A DNA stretch of 64,000 nucleotides from Amycolatopsis mongoliensis. Its GTDB lineage: Bacteria; Actinomycetota; Actinomycetes; Mycobacteriales; Pseudonocardiaceae. Location: the NCBI RefSeq assembly GCF_030285665.1, contig NZ_CP127295.1, positions 8,618,001-8,682,000 on the forward strand, read 5' to 3'. Under the pieces are notes generated by a model. That model was given only the letters and a program-made list of their open reading frames with translations, did no database searches and was not told the origin of the DNA. Each line of letters begins with the position of its first letter. Positions within the stretch are counted from its first letter, which is position 1. The position numbers and the translations under genes were made by a program. Shown here piece after piece: positions 35,699 to 44,251 of this stretch.

Positions 35699-36588
35699 GT
35701 GCTCGGGTACTTGGCGAGGATGTCGCGCAGCGCCGCGACGAACCGCAGGGACTCGTCGTGGTCGCGCTGCCAGACGTTGCGACCGAAGATCAGCCCGGTC
35801 GCCCCGGCTTCCATCGACTCGCGCGCCTTCTCGAGCATCGCCTCGTCACCGGCCTTGCCGCCACCGGAGACGAGCAGCAGCGTCCGCCCGGCCGACCGGA
35901 CGACCGCGTCGATCGCCTGCTGGCTGGTCGTTTCCTTCGCGTACGGGGCGGGGACGTTGTCGATCTTCGTGGGGTGCGGGAAGTTGACCTTGACGACGTC
36001 GGCGCCCAGCTCGGACGCGGTGCGCGCGGCGTAGTCGACGGCGTAGAACGAGTCGCGCCCGCCCTTGCCCTCGATGGCCGAACCCCGCGGGTAGGCCCAG
36101 ACGATGAGCGGCATGCCCAGGCGGTGCGCGTCGGCGCGGACCTGCCGCAGCTGCGCGAAATCCTGTTCCTGCGCGGGAGTTCCGACGTAGAGGGTGTACC
36201 CGACGGCGTCCGCACCGAGCCGGACCGCGTCCTCGACGCTGCCGTGCAGCGGGGACAGCGCTTCGGCGTCGGACGGGATTTCGGTCTTGCCGTTGAGCTT
36301 CAGCACCAACGGCAGCTCACCCGCGTAGTCCCAGTAGAACTTCTCGGCCAGGCCGATCTGGATCGCGATCCCGTTGAACCCGCCTTCCAGCGCGAGCTTG
36401 AGGATGTACTTCGGGTCGCCCGCGGCCGGATTGGCGAAGAAGTCGCGGGGCCCGTGCTCCAGGCCCTGGTCGTAGGGCAGGAAGAACGCGGTCCCGTTGC
36501 GCAGGCCGTGTTCGTGCAGGATGCGGTGCAGGCGCGTCTTCTTGCCGGTGTTCAGGCCGAGTTCGGCCAGTGCGGGACGGTGCGCCAT
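35695..36588 (-). CDS. Class I fructose-bisphosphate aldolase (DhnA/DeoC-LacD type)
   Basis: A 297-residue Schiff-base aldolase of the archaeal/DhnA type. Features: FLPYDQGLEHGPRDF (about 36-50), the phosphate/strand segment VLKLNGKTE (about 95-103), VKVNFPHPTK with the likely Schiff-base Lys (about 199-208), and GGGKAGDE (about 238-245). It cleaves or makes fructose-1,6-bisphosphate. It heads the operon, 184 bases from the divergent gerW gene. Coupling with the 2-oxoacid oxidoreductase suggests a glycolytic/gluconeogenic shift at low oxygen (inference). Confidence 0.88.
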   Translation of the reverse strand: MAHRPALAELGLNTGKKTRLHRILHEHGLRNGTAFFLPYDQGLEHGPRDFFANPAAGDPKYILKLALEGGFNGIAIQIGLAEKFYWDYAGELPLVLKLNGKTEIPSDAEALSPLHGSVEDAVRLGADAVGYTLYVGTPAQEQDFAQLRQVRADAHRLGMPLIVWAYPRGSAIEGKGGRDSFYAVDYAARTASELGADVVKVNFPHPTKIDNVPAPYAKETTSQQAIDAVVRSAGRTLLLVSGGGKAGDEAMLEKARESMEAGATGLIFGRNVWQRDHDESLRFVAALRDILAKYPST

Positions 36589-36698
36589 GGCGGCCTCCGG
36601 AATCGCTGGTTCGTGGTGTGCCCAGCACACCGCGCGGCGTCCGCCCCGCGCAGCGGCCGAACGCCACCGATGCCCGAGGCGGGGGGCCGGGACACCGA

Positions 36699-36710
36699 GG
36701 ACCTTGGACC
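36699..36710. promoter_or_regulatory. DosR-like box upstream of aldolase/por operon
   Basis: GGACCTTGGACC (36699-36710) is a near-perfect match to the shared palindrome (one change in the right half), about 110 bases upstream of the aldolase start and 62 before the gerW start. Confidence 0.5.
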
Positions 36711-36772
36711 CTTGCGACGACGGCCCCGTCGGCGGCCAGACTTGCCGGGGGGAACTCACCCGGGAGGTCGTC

Positions 36773-37132
36773 GTGAAGGTTGATGAACTGCTCACCAAGG
36801 CCAAGGACGGGCTCGAGACCAAGATGGTCTACGGCGAGCCGTACGAGACCGACGGGGTCACCGTGATCGTGGCCTCGACGGTCAGCAGCGGCGGCGGTGG
36901 CGGAGACGGCCGCGACCAGAACGGCCGTTCCGGAGAGGGCGGCGGGTTCGGCCTGTCCGCCAAGCCGGTCGGCGCGTACGTGATCAAGGACGGCAAGCTG
37001 CGCTGGGAGCCGGCGGTCGACGTCAACCGCCTGCTGGCCACGGTCGGCGCGATCGTCATCGCCGCGCTCTTCGTCGCGACGCGCCTCGCGAAGCTCAAGT
37101 ACCGCGCGGAGTCCCCCGCCGACGAGTCCTGA
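36773..37132 (+). CDS. GerW/YtfJ family protein
   Basis: A 119-residue protein of the GerW (sporulation protein YtfJ) family. N-terminal VYGEPYETDGVTVIVAS (about 19-35), a glycine-rich middle, KPVGAYVIKDGK (about 64-75), then one TM helix (about 86-105). In Bacillus YtfJ is a spore protein; in actinomycetes the role is unclear. The GTG at 36773 follows GGGAGG by 7 bases. It converges with the marR gene 11 bases away. Confidence 0.85.
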   Translation: MKVDELLTKAKDGLETKMVYGEPYETDGVTVIVASTVSSGGGGGDGRDQNGRSGEGGGFGLSAKPVGAYVIKDGKLRWEPAVDVNRLLATVGAIVIAALFVATRLAKLKYRAESPADES

Positions 37133-37143
37133 CCCGCAAGTCG

Positions 37144-37656
37144 CTACCCGCGCTGGCCGTGGTCCGGGTCCTCGGCCCGGACCGCACCGGCGCCCCGGAC
37201 CCGCTCGCTGAGGCAGGCGGCGATCGCGGCGGGCTGCGCGGCCCGCTCCTGCAGGGTCCGGGCGATCTTGGCCAGCACCGCGGTGAACTCCCGGACGTGC
37301 GCCGGCTGGGCCCGCTCGACGGACGCGTAGACGTCGTCCCGGAAGATCTCGAACATGGTTTCGATGGCGGCGCGCCCGGCCGGGGTCAGCACCACCAGGA
37401 CACTGCGCCGATCGGTCGGGTGACGTTCGCGCCGGGCCAGCCCGGCCAGCTCGAGGCGGTCCAGGAGGGCGGTCACGCTCGCCGAAGCGATGCCCAGCCG
37501 CTTCACCAGCATCGACGGCGGGATCGGCCCCCGGTGCAGCAGTTCGCCCAGCGCGGCTGCCTCGTGCACCCCCACGCCGAGCGCGGACGCCATCGCCCGC
37601 CGGTACTCGTCGGTGGCCACGATCACCGCTCGCAGCTGCTCAGCCAGTCGTTCCAT
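37144..37656 (-). CDS. MarR-family transcriptional regulator
   Basis: A 170-residue winged-helix regulator: recognition region SMLVKRLGIASASVTALLDR (about 48-67) and wing RRERHPTDRRSVLVVLT (about 76-92) are typical of MarR. It is expected to act as a dimer on palindromes, and its own promoter carries a repeated CTAGATA element 35-55 bases upstream, suggesting autoregulation. Ligand and targets unknown. Confidence 0.88.
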   Translation of the reverse strand: MERLAEQLRAVIVATDEYRRAMASALGVGVHEAAALGELLHRGPIPPSMLVKRLGIASASVTALLDRLELAGLARRERHPTDRRSVLVVLTPAGRAAIETMFEIFRDDVYASVERAQPAHVREFTAVLAKIARTLQERAAQPAAIAACLSERVRGAGAVRAEDPDHGQRG

Positions 37657-38306
37657 ACCCGCTCACCACAGAAGATCAGATATCAAGCACCTAGATAAAC
37701 TAGATACTAGACCAGCTAAGGTTTTCGTGCAGCGACGCCACCGATGATCAGCCACCCGAGCCACGCCGGAACGAGAGCCGATCACCATCGCGCCCGCGCA
37801 AAGATAGGGCAGGAATACCGAATTGGCAGCCCGCCACGCCGACCGGAAAAGGGGGCCGCCGCCGAACGGTCCGCGACCGGCCGCGCACAATTGTCCTCCG
37901 CCCCGGGTGACGTGCTCATTTCCCCAGCTCCGCACCGGCGCGGCCCGCCGACACGAAGTGCCGGCAACCCGTTCGGCCGCATCCGAAGCGGACAACCACC
38001 CCCGGGGGAACCGGCACCGCTCGGCCGCCCCCGGGAACCGCGGAGATTCTCGGTTTCCGAGAATAACCAGGCCCGAGAAGCGAGACACCCGGGAGCCGCG
38101 GCAGCCCGTCCACCCCCGCATCCCACCTCACGAAGACCGCGTTTCCCGGCCCGAAATTTTCCGACGGAAACGAACCTGAGTCGTATTTCAACGATAAAAT
38201 CTTTGCATTCTGAGAATCTCGGCTCCACTTTCCGATCCACCGAGAAGCGAATTTCCGAAAGCTCGGTTATCATCGTCGGCGGAGTCGTTTTCGAGGAGAT
38301 TCACTG
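37657..38306. other. Long AT-richer spacer with hairpins and TTTCCGA motifs
   Basis: This 650-base spacer between the divergent marR gene and the gene at 38307 has no convincing gene; open frames here have biased, non-protein composition. It contains the marR promoter, a perfect 8-base inverted repeat ATTCTCGG-TTT-CCGAGAAT (38046-38064), TTTCCG-A-CGGAAA (38158-38170), ATTCTGAGAAT (38207-38217) and four copies of TTTCCGA (from 38054, 38158, 38229, 38252). The last 150 bases are the least GC-rich in the window and probably include the promoter of the gene at 38307. Confidence 0.6.
37691..37710. promoter_or_regulatory. Likely MarR operator
   Basis: CTAGATAAACTAGATACTAG contains two CTAGATA direct repeats (37691-37697 and 37700-37706) flanked by CTAG palindromes, in the only AT-rich patch upstream of the marR start (37656). 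Position and symmetry suit autoregulation; not proven. Confidence 0.45.
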
Positions 38307-38609
38307 ATGCCGGACAGACCGTTTCCCGAACCTGCCGCCCCGCAGCCGGAGGTCGCCGCCCTCCGCCGTGAGCGAAATCGCTGGCTGCGCCGGGAAGCCA
38401 ACCTGGCCCTGGGTCACGACGGAGCGGACGCGGCAGCGGCCCAGCAGGCCCGGACCGCTCATCTCGTGCTCACCTACGCCCTCGCGGTCATCGAGCAACG
38501 CCCCGCGGTCATCGGCTCCTTCGCCGACCTCACCCGGCAGCGTGCGGCCGGGGCCGAGACTCGCGGCAGTACGCCGGCTCGCTCCGGCACCGAAGTCCGG
38601 TACCCCTAG
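38307..38609 (+). CDS. Hypothetical protein, 100 residues
   Basis: A 100-residue protein with a helical, arginine-rich centre (LRRERNRWLRREANLALG) and a second helix (AHLVLTYALAVIEQRP). No family recognised. GAGGAG nine bases before the ATG and an AT-rich promoter region support it as real. Its stop overlaps the convergent gene by four bases (CTAG). Confidence 0.55.
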   Translation: MPDRPFPEPAAPQPEVAALRRERNRWLRREANLALGHDGADAAAAQQARTAHLVLTYALAVIEQRPAVIGSFADLTRQRAAGAETRGSTPARSGTEVRYP

Positions 38610-38887
38610 GGACTTCCCGGATCCGGCCGTCGATCGGCCTGCTCGTCCCCGGCGGCCCGGCGCGGCGGCCGGTCGACGACGACCGGGACCGCCCGGACGT
38701 CGTGCACCACCGTCACCCGCGCCGATCGCGCAGCACGACACGCGGGGTCGTCTTCGACGTGGAAGTACCCGGTCAGCGGGGCGAGCAGGGGATGCGTCTC
38801 GTCTCGGTACTCCCGCACCACGTGGTCGCCGTTCGGGCTGATCGGGTACCAGCACCGCTCGCAGAGCATCACGTCGTGCGCGTCCAT
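38606..38887 (-). CDS. Hypothetical protein with N-terminal CxxC
   Basis: A 93-residue protein starting MDAHDVMLCERCWYPIS: a CxxC pair near residues 9-12 suggests a metal site, and ISPNGDHVVREYRDE plus YFHVEDDPAC resemble small proteins common in actinomycetes. The Asp/Arg-rich tail looks disordered. Function unknown. An 11-base-arm hairpin lies in its leader (38917-38954). Confidence 0.6.
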   Translation of the reverse strand: MDAHDVMLCERCWYPISPNGDHVVREYRDETHPLLAPLTGYFHVEDDPACRAARSARVTVVHDVRAVPVVVDRPPRRAAGDEQADRRPDPGSP

Positions 38888-39270
38888 CGTCGACACCGTC
38901 CCGCTCGGATCACCGTGCTGCCGGCGGCCCGCGGGGGGCCAGACCGCCGGCAGCAGTTCCCTGGGTGCGTCACCCCGGGCGGAGGGGGGAGGGCGAGCCC
39001 GGGACGACCCGTTCAGGGTGGCAGCCCGGCCCGCGCGGCCGGAGCCGCCGAACGGGGCAGGATTTTCCGGAGAATTTCGGAAATCGAGAATGGTTCCTAT
39101 CGAACAGCGGCGGTTTTCCGAAGTTCCGCCGGTCCTGAAAAGTCGTGACGAACACGCAACGTCCGGCGGCACCGGAACTGCCATGCTGGTCGCGGCCAGA
39201 CGACTCGAGCCTGGGCACGCCCGGACCCGGCAGGGGGCCCGGACCCCGTTTCACCCACGTGGAGGCGGCG
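38888..39270. other. Divergent spacer with hairpin and TTTCCG repeats
   Basis: This 383-base spacer holds an inverted repeat with 11-base perfect arms (38917-38927 and 38944-38954, GCTGCCGGCGG and its complement), an imperfect repeat ATTTTCCG-N8-CGGAAAT (39062-39084) and a TTTCCGA copy (39115-39121). The motif links it to the spacer on the other side of the two small genes. An alternative GTG start for the next gene lies at 39145. Confidence 0.5.
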
Positions 39271-39723
39271 GTGCACACGGTACGACGGCACATTCTCGAC
39301 GGGCAGGCGGAAAGCTCCGGTGGGACGATCCCCGCGCCACGCGGAGCGCGGATCTGCGACGGCTGCGGGCAGGCGATGGCGCCGGAACGCGTGGTCGTGT
39401 CCCTGGTGCCGGACTCCTCCGTCGTGGACGAGTTCGACCCGGGCTGCGACGGCTGGCGCCCGGTGACGGTCTGCTGCTCCGAACACCTCCACCTGCTCAG
39501 CGACCGCGGCCGGGAAGCGTGGATCGACGAGCAGCTCTGGCTGGGCAGGCTCGGCCGGGCCAGCACCCGGCCGGGGCTGCGCCGCGCGAACCTGGCCACC
39601 ATCGCCTGCCGCGCGTCCCTCACCCCCGAGCAGCTCCGGCGGACGCTGGCCTGGAACGCGGCCCGTTCCGTCCCGGCCACTTCCCTGCCCGGTGGCCAAT
39701 CCCTCGCCCCCGGCCGGGAGTGA
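39271..39723 (+). CDS. Hypothetical cysteine-containing protein
   Basis: A 150-residue protein with CDGCGQAM (about 29-36) and a later VCCSEH (about 71-76) that may form a zinc site, followed by a helical C-terminal half (REAWIDEQLWLGRLGRAS, LTPEQLRRTLAWNAA). No family recognised. I chose GTG 39271 since GGAGG lies five bases upstream; a GTG at 39145 would add 42 low-complexity residues. Confidence 0.6.
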   Translation: MHTVRRHILDGQAESSGGTIPAPRGARICDGCGQAMAPERVVVSLVPDSSVVDEFDPGCDGWRPVTVCCSEHLHLLSDRGREAWIDEQLWLGRLGRASTRPGLRRANLATIACRASLTPEQLRRTLAWNAARSVPATSLPGGQSLAPGRE

Positions 39724-39750
39724 ACCCGGCCGGCGCCACCTCCCGGGTGC

Positions 39751-40137
39751 CTACTCGTCGTCCCCGGCCAGGGCGGCGTCCGGCGGGTACACCCAGGTGA
39801 TGGCCAGCGACCCCAGGCCGCGGGCCACCAGGTCCTGCCGGATCTGGTGGGTGGTGCAGCCGCCGTAGACCAGGCGGGTCAGCCGCAGCGTCCCCGCGTC
39901 GCGCGTGGGCAAGGCGACCAGGCTGAGCACGCCGTCACCGAACGAGTAGTGCTCGACCTGCTCACCGGGACCCGCGTACTCCGCCTCGATCAGGGTTTCG
40001 TAGTCCTGGCTCCCGTTCTCGGACAGCGTCGCGTACAGCTCGTCGACGAGGGCCTTGACCTGCGGTGGGTGATCCAGGTGGTGGGTGATCAGGGTGCTCC
40101 GCCGCCAGCTCCCGTCGTCGTGCGCTCGCGAAGACAC
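39751..40137 (-). CDS. Hypothetical protein
   Basis: A 128-residue soluble alpha/beta protein (HPPQVKALVDELYATLS, YSFGDGVLSLVALP, RLTRLVYGGCTTHQI). Family not recognised. GAGAGGAGCGAAC before the GTG at 40137 is a good ribosome site; longer frames upstream cross a small membrane-protein gene. It is the last of a minus-strand run starting at the USP at 44039. Confidence 0.6.
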   Translation of the reverse strand: MSSRAHDDGSWRRSTLITHHLDHPPQVKALVDELYATLSENGSQDYETLIEAEYAGPGEQVEHYSFGDGVLSLVALPTRDAGTLRLTRLVYGGCTTHQIRQDLVARGLGSLAITWVYPPDAALAGDDE

Positions 40138-40211
40138 GTTCGCTCCTCTCGTCCGCGGCAGGCGTGCCGCCGCGGCACCGGGGGACTTCGGCGACGAGAG
40201 CCGGCGAGCCT

Positions 40212-40370
40212 TCAACGGCGAAGAGCCCGGCGGCGGACGAACCCGATGACGGCGGTGCCCGCGAACAGCACGATGCCGATGATGGCCAGCCAGACCAGGC
40301 CCTTGAACGCGAACCCGATGACGGCCGTGATCAGCCACAGCACCAGCAGAACAACGATCAAAATCATCAT
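40212..40370 (-). CDS. Small hydrophobic protein, 52 residues
   Basis: A short frame with a strong GGAGG five bases before ATG (40370; a second ATG follows directly). The product begins MMILIVVLLVLWLI and has two TM helices (about 2-20 and 25-45) and an RRRALRR tail, typical of a small inner-membrane protein. Unknown role; it lies between the desaturase and the hypothetical gene at 39751. Confidence 0.65.
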   Translation of the reverse strand: MMILIVVLLVLWLITAVIGFAFKGLVWLAIIGIVLFAGTAVIGFVRRRALRR

Positions 40371-40422
40371 AACGACCTCCTGGTCGACGAGAACGACATC
40401 CGGTCCACCGTTCGCTCTCGCG

Positions 40423-41490
40423 TCAGTGGCTTCTCACGCGGCCTTTCTTCCGCGCGTCTTCGGCCCGCAGGGGCGCGCCGACCTCGTGCAGGTAGCGCAG
40501 GATCTGGCCGTAGGACATCAGCAGGCCGCCCTCGCTGTAGCTGATCCCCCTGCTCACGCAGAACGCCTGCACCAACGGCTGAGCTCGCCGCAGCGTCGGG
40601 CGCGGCATGCTGGGGAACAGGTGGTGCTCGATCTGGAAGTTCAGCCCACCGAGCGCGAAGTCCACCCACGGCCGGCCGGTGACGTTGTGCGAGGTCAGCA
40701 CCTGCTTGCGCAGGAAGTCCAGCTTGTTCTCCTTGGTCAGCGTCAGCATCCCCTTGTGGTTCGGGGCGAAGGAGCACCCCATGTAGAGGCCCCACAGTCC
40801 CTGGTGCACGGCGATGAACACGAACGCCTTGCCGGGCGAAAGGACCAGGAACACCGCGCCCAGGTAGGCCACGATGTGGACCGTCAGCAAGGTGGCCTCC
40901 ACCCACCGGGCCTTCAACCCGCCGCGCCACACGGCCTTGATGCCCGACCAGTGCAGGTCAAGCCCCTCCAGCAGCAGCAGCGGGAAGAACAGGAACGCCT
41001 GGTACTTCGCCATCCACCGCAGGAACCCCTGCTTCGCGCGGCTCTGCCGGGGGGTGAAGGCCAGCGCGGCGATGTCGATGTCGGGATCGGCACCCTCGAC
41101 GTTCGGATTGGCGTGGTGGCGGTTGTGCTTGCCGACCCACCAGCCGTAGCTCATCCCGACCAGCCCGGCCAGCCCGATCCCCACCGCGTCGTTCGCCCGG
41201 CGGCGGGGGAAGATCTGCTTGTGCCCGGCGTCGTGGCCGAGGAACGCGATCTGGGTGTACGCCACGGCCAGGAACGCCGCGGTGAACAGCTGCCACCACG
41301 TGTCGCCCAGCACCGCGAAGACCACCCAGGCGCCGGCGAAGACCAGCAACGTCAGGCTGCCCTTCACCGCGTAGTACACCGGACGGCGGCGCATCAGCCC
41401 GGCTTCCTTGACGATGCCCAGTAGTTCGGCGTAGTCGCTACCGTGTTTCGGACCCGGTCCCCGCCGGGTCGAAGCGGATACGGAGTTCAT
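40423..41490 (-). CDS. Membrane fatty acid desaturase
   Basis: A 355-residue di-iron acyl-lipid desaturase. Three histidine boxes: HDAGH (86-90), HNRHH (122-126) and QIEHH (286-290). Four TM helices in two pairs. The last box (QxxHH) is shared with front-end and DesA3-type enzymes. It uses O2 and an electron donor to introduce a double bond in membrane lipids, likely for fluidity control. Regiospecificity unknown. It is followed 52 bases later by a small membrane-protein gene. Confidence 0.92.
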   Translation of the reverse strand: MNSVSASTRRGPGPKHGSDYAELLGIVKEAGLMRRRPVYYAVKGSLTLLVFAGAWVVFAVLGDTWWQLFTAAFLAVAYTQIAFLGHDAGHKQIFPRRRANDAVGIGLAGLVGMSYGWWVGKHNRHHANPNVEGADPDIDIAALAFTPRQSRAKQGFLRWMAKYQAFLFFPLLLLEGLDLHWSGIKAVWRGGLKARWVEATLLTVHIVAYLGAVFLVLSPGKAFVFIAVHQGLWGLYMGCSFAPNHKGMLTLTKENKLDFLRKQVLTSHNVTGRPWVDFALGGLNFQIEHHLFPSMPRPTLRRAQPLVQAFCVSRGISYSEGGLLMSYGQILRYLHEVGAPLRAEDARKKGRVRSH

Positions 41491-41512
41491 GGTTCGACCT
41501 CCTGTCGTGCTC

Positions 41513-41998
41513 TCAGACCGGCGCCCGCAGGCGCCCGCCCTCCGCTTCCCACCGCTGCCGGGCCGACGCCAGGCCGTCGGCGGCGAGCAGTGCCTCGGGG
41601 CTCTCGACGTTGCCCGCCTCCGCCGCCCTCCTCAGCACTTGGCGGGCGGTCCCCGGTTCGGTGCCGGGCGGCACCGTCAGCAGGGTGAGCCGGCGCCGGC
41701 CGCTCGCCCCGATCACGGTCACGGTGTCCGGGTGCTGCGAGCGGAACCCTTCCAGGCGCACCACCCGGCCCTCGATGGTCAGCCGGCGGCCCGGGGGGTC
41801 CCAGGCCGCCAGGTTGTAGGTGACCCGCTCGACGGTCCCCAGCCGGCCGGCCAGCGCGGCGACGAGGTCCGGCAGCTCGGCGGCCAGGCCGGCCGTCCGC
41901 GGCCACCAGGCACCGTCCACGAAACCGGCGGAGGATCCGGCCGGCTTCACCGACAGCCGATGCCGCGGGTCCGTCTCGGCGAGTGTGCCGTTGCCCAT
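41513..41998 (-). CDS. DUF5994-like protein
   Basis: A 161-residue protein with features of the DUF5994 family: FVDGAWWPRT (about 26-35), LPDLVAALAGRLG (about 42-54), YNLAAWDPPGRRLTI (about 61-75). Function unknown; common in actinomycetes. It starts seven bases after the small gene at 42006 and precedes the desaturase by 22 bases. Confidence 0.75.
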   Translation of the reverse strand: MGNGTLAETDPRHRLSVKPAGSSAGFVDGAWWPRTAGLAAELPDLVAALAGRLGTVERVTYNLAAWDPPGRRLTIEGRVVRLEGFRSQHPDTVTVIGASGRRRLTLLTVPPGTEPGTARQVLRRAAEAGNVESPEALLAADGLASARQRWEAEGGRLRAPV

Positions 41999-42005
41999 GA
42001 CGACC

Positions 42006-42164
42006 TCAGCGGACTTTCTCGGGAATTTCCTCGAGCGTCCTCAGCAGCCGGATGGCCAGCGCGTGCGCTTCTTCGGCGGACAACGACGAATTGTCCTTCA
42101 CCACGTCCTCGACGAGCTTCACGCGCTGCTCGTAACGGGACACAAAAACGGTTTCCATACCCAT
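42006..42164 (-). CDS. Small helical protein, 52 residues
   Basis: A short frame preceded by GAGGAGAGAAGAG. The product (METVFVSRYEQRVKLVEDV..., starting at either of two ATGs, 42164 or 42158) is amphipathic and helical, ending EEIPEKVR, and resembles small actinomycete proteins of the DUF6307 type (tentative). It sits between the slipin and DUF5994 genes in the same direction. Confidence 0.65.
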   Translation of the reverse strand: MGMETVFVSRYEQRVKLVEDVVKDNSSLSAEEAHALAIRLLRTLEEIPEKVR

Positions 42165-42196
42165 CCTCTTCTCTCCTCGTGATGCACGCTGAGCGA

Positions 42197-43072
42197 CTAT
42201 GCCGACGCCGGAACCGGGCCGCCGTTGGCCGGCGTCTCCTGCCGGGGAACAGCCGGCGCCGGGGCCGTCACCGCCGCATCCGGCAGAGCCGGAACCGCCG
42301 CGGAGGCCGACTCGGCTTCGCGCGCCAGGAACGTCCCGAGCTCACCGATGGTGCTCATCAGCGGCGCGGGGAACACGACCGTCGTGTTCTTGTCCACGCC
42401 GATCTCCACCAGGCTCTGCAGGTTCCGCAGCTGCAGCGCCAGCGGGTGCGCCATCATCGTGTCCGAGGCGTCGCCGAGCGCCGCGGCGGCCTGCGACTCG
42501 CCCTCCGCGTTGATGATCTTGGCTCGCTTCTCCCGCTCGGCCTCGGCCTGCTTCGCCATCGCCCGCTTCATCGACTCCGGCAGCTGGATGTCCTTCAGCT
42601 CCACCAACGTCACCTCCACACCCCACTCGGTCGTGGTGACGTCGAGGATCTGGCGGATGTCGGAGTTGATCGCGTCCGTCTCGGACAGCGTCTCGTCCAG
42701 CGTGTGCTGCCCGACGACCTTCCGCAGCGTCGTCTGTGCGATCTGGTCGATCGCCGCGTACACGTTCTCGATCGCGACGACCGACTTGGTCGCGTCGACC
42801 ACCCGGAAGTACGCCACCGCGGAGACGTCCACGCTGACGTTGTCGCGGGTGATGATGCCCTGCGACTGGATCGGCATCGTCACGATCCGCAGCGACACCT
42901 GCCGCAGGACGTCGACGATCGGGATGATCAACCGCAATCCCGGCTCCCGCACCCCGATGACCCGGCCCAGCCGGAACAACACACCTCTCTCGTACTGCTT
43001 CACGATCCTGATCGACAAGCCCAGCAGGAGCAGGACGACCACGGCGATCGCGCCGATGATCCAGCCGTTCAT
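42197..43072 (-). CDS. Slipin/band 7 (SPFH) protein
   Basis: A 291-residue stomatin-like protein: one N-terminal membrane helix (about 4-22), then the SPFH domain (about 24-190) with RGVLFRLGR and [15 protein letters not shown], a coiled, Ala/Glu/Lys-rich stretch ([15 protein letters not shown]), and a Pro/Ala-rich tail. Such proteins form membrane scaffolds and are often paired with an NfeD protein, which is absent here. Confidence 0.9.
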   Translation of the reverse strand: MNGWIIGAIAVVVLLLLGLSIRIVKQYERGVLFRLGRVIGVREPGLRLIIPIVDVLRQVSLRIVTMPIQSQGIITRDNVSVDVSAVAYFRVVDATKSVVAIENVYAAIDQIAQTTLRKVVGQHTLDETLSETDAINSDIRQILDVTTTEWGVEVTLVELKDIQLPESMKRAMAKQAEAEREKRAKIINAEGESQAAAALGDASDTMMAHPLALQLRNLQSLVEIGVDKNTTVVFPAPLMSTIGELGTFLAREAESASAAVPALPDAAVTAPAPAVPRQETPANGGPVPASA

Positions 43073-43124
43073 GGTGAATCTCCCGTCTCAGGTGGAACGT
43101 TGCCACCGGAACTCCTCCGGCGGT

Positions 43125-44039
43125 TCACGACGCGTCCGCGGCCACGGGCCGCACCACGAGCAGCGGACAGGTCGCGTGGTAGAGCAGGGCCTGGCTGACC
43201 GGCCCCAGCACCATTCCCGAAAAGCCTCCTTGCCCCTGGCTTCCGACGACCAGCAGCTGCGCGTCCGCCGAGTACTCCAGCAGGCAGCGCACCGCGCGGT
43301 CGCGAGCCACGACCGTCCGCACCGCCACGCCGGGGTGCTTCTGCCGCCCGCGGTCCAACCGCTCGGCCAGCGACTCCCGTTCACGGAGCTCGAGGTCTTC
43401 CAGCGCCGCGATGTGCCGGCGGGCGTGGGCGTAGGCGCTGTCGGAGGTGAACCAGAGCCAGGCGTGCACCACGACGAGGTCCGCACCCCGCGACGCCGCT
43501 TCTTCGAAGCCCGCCGCGATCGCCAGGTCGCTGCTCACCGAGTCGTCGACCCCGACGACCACCGGCCCGGGCCAGGACACCGAGCCCGAGCGGCCGCGGA
43601 CGACCGCCACCGGGCAGTGCCCCTGGGTGACGAGGGCGACCGCGGTCGAGCCGGCGAGGATCCCGGGAAAGCCGCCCAGCCCGACGGCCCCCACGACGAC
43701 CAGCCGGGCGGCGCGGGACACCTCGACCAGGCTGGCGACCGGCGAACCGGCCGCCAGGTCGAGCTCGACCGCGAGGCCGGGGCGGTGGGCCAGGACGGCG
43801 GCCCGCGCCTCGTCGAGCCACTCGCGCCCATCCGATTCCAGGGCGGCCGAGAACGCCTCGGGCAGCGCGGCGGCGGAATGGGCCGGAACCGGCTGGGACA
43901 CCGCGTGCACCAGGCGGAGCGGCAGGTCACGACGGCCGGCTTCGTCCGCCGCCCAGCGGGCCGCCGCCACGGCCTCGACCGACCCGTCCACCCCGGCCAC
44001 GATCGGCCGAGGTGGACCGGTACCGTCTCTGTGCGACAT
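43125..44039 (-). CDS. Tandem-domain universal stress protein
   Basis: A 304-residue protein with two USP domains. The first carries GAVGLGGFPGILAGST; the second GSQGQGGFSGMVLGPV, where Pro-Val replaces the usual Ser/Thr after the last glycine, so nucleotide binding there may be weakened. It diverges from the arginine deiminase operon across a spacer with three DosR-like boxes. Confidence 0.92.
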   Translation of the reverse strand: MSHRDGTGPPRPIVAGVDGSVEAVAAARWAADEAGRRDLPLRLVHAVSQPVPAHSAAALPEAFSAALESDGREWLDEARAAVLAHRPGLAVELDLAAGSPVASLVEVSRAARLVVVGAVGLGGFPGILAGSTAVALVTQGHCPVAVVRGRSGSVSWPGPVVVGVDDSVSSDLAIAAGFEEAASRGADLVVVHAWLWFTSDSAYAHARRHIAALEDLELRERESLAERLDRGRQKHPGVAVRTVVARDRAVRCLLEYSADAQLLVVGSQGQGGFSGMVLGPVSQALLYHATCPLLVVRPVAADAS

Positions 44040-44121
44040 TCTCTCGTCCCGAAGTCCAGGCGGACGGCCGTCATCCGGCGACCGTGATCCCAGCCAAGCT
44101 CGCGGACGTGGTCGCGGCTAT

Positions 44122-44193
44122 GGCCGGAAGTCACCGTTGCCCAGGACCTCGGCCACCCGTGATCGTCCGGCACCCGAAGCGGGCCGAAGGTCC
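44122..44193. promoter_or_regulatory. Three DosR-like boxes before the arginine deiminase operon
   Basis: GGCCGGAAGTCA (44122-44133), GGACCTCGGCCA (44144-44155) and GGCCGAAGGTCC (44182-44193). The last is a full match to GG(A/C)C-N4-GTCC, 58 bases before the next start. They lie between the USP gene (start 44039) and the gene at 44252. Confidence 0.55.
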
Positions 44194-44251
44194 CGCCGCG
44201 GCGGGACGGACGACTCTAGGCCCGCTCCGGCGCCCGCCGGAAACTCCCGGC

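Noticed and set aside
37744..38307. A 187-codon frame in the spacer upstream of the gene at 38307
   Set aside because: Composition is Arg/Pro/Ser-rich without domain or helix pattern, no ribosome site, and it runs through hairpins and the presumed promoter.
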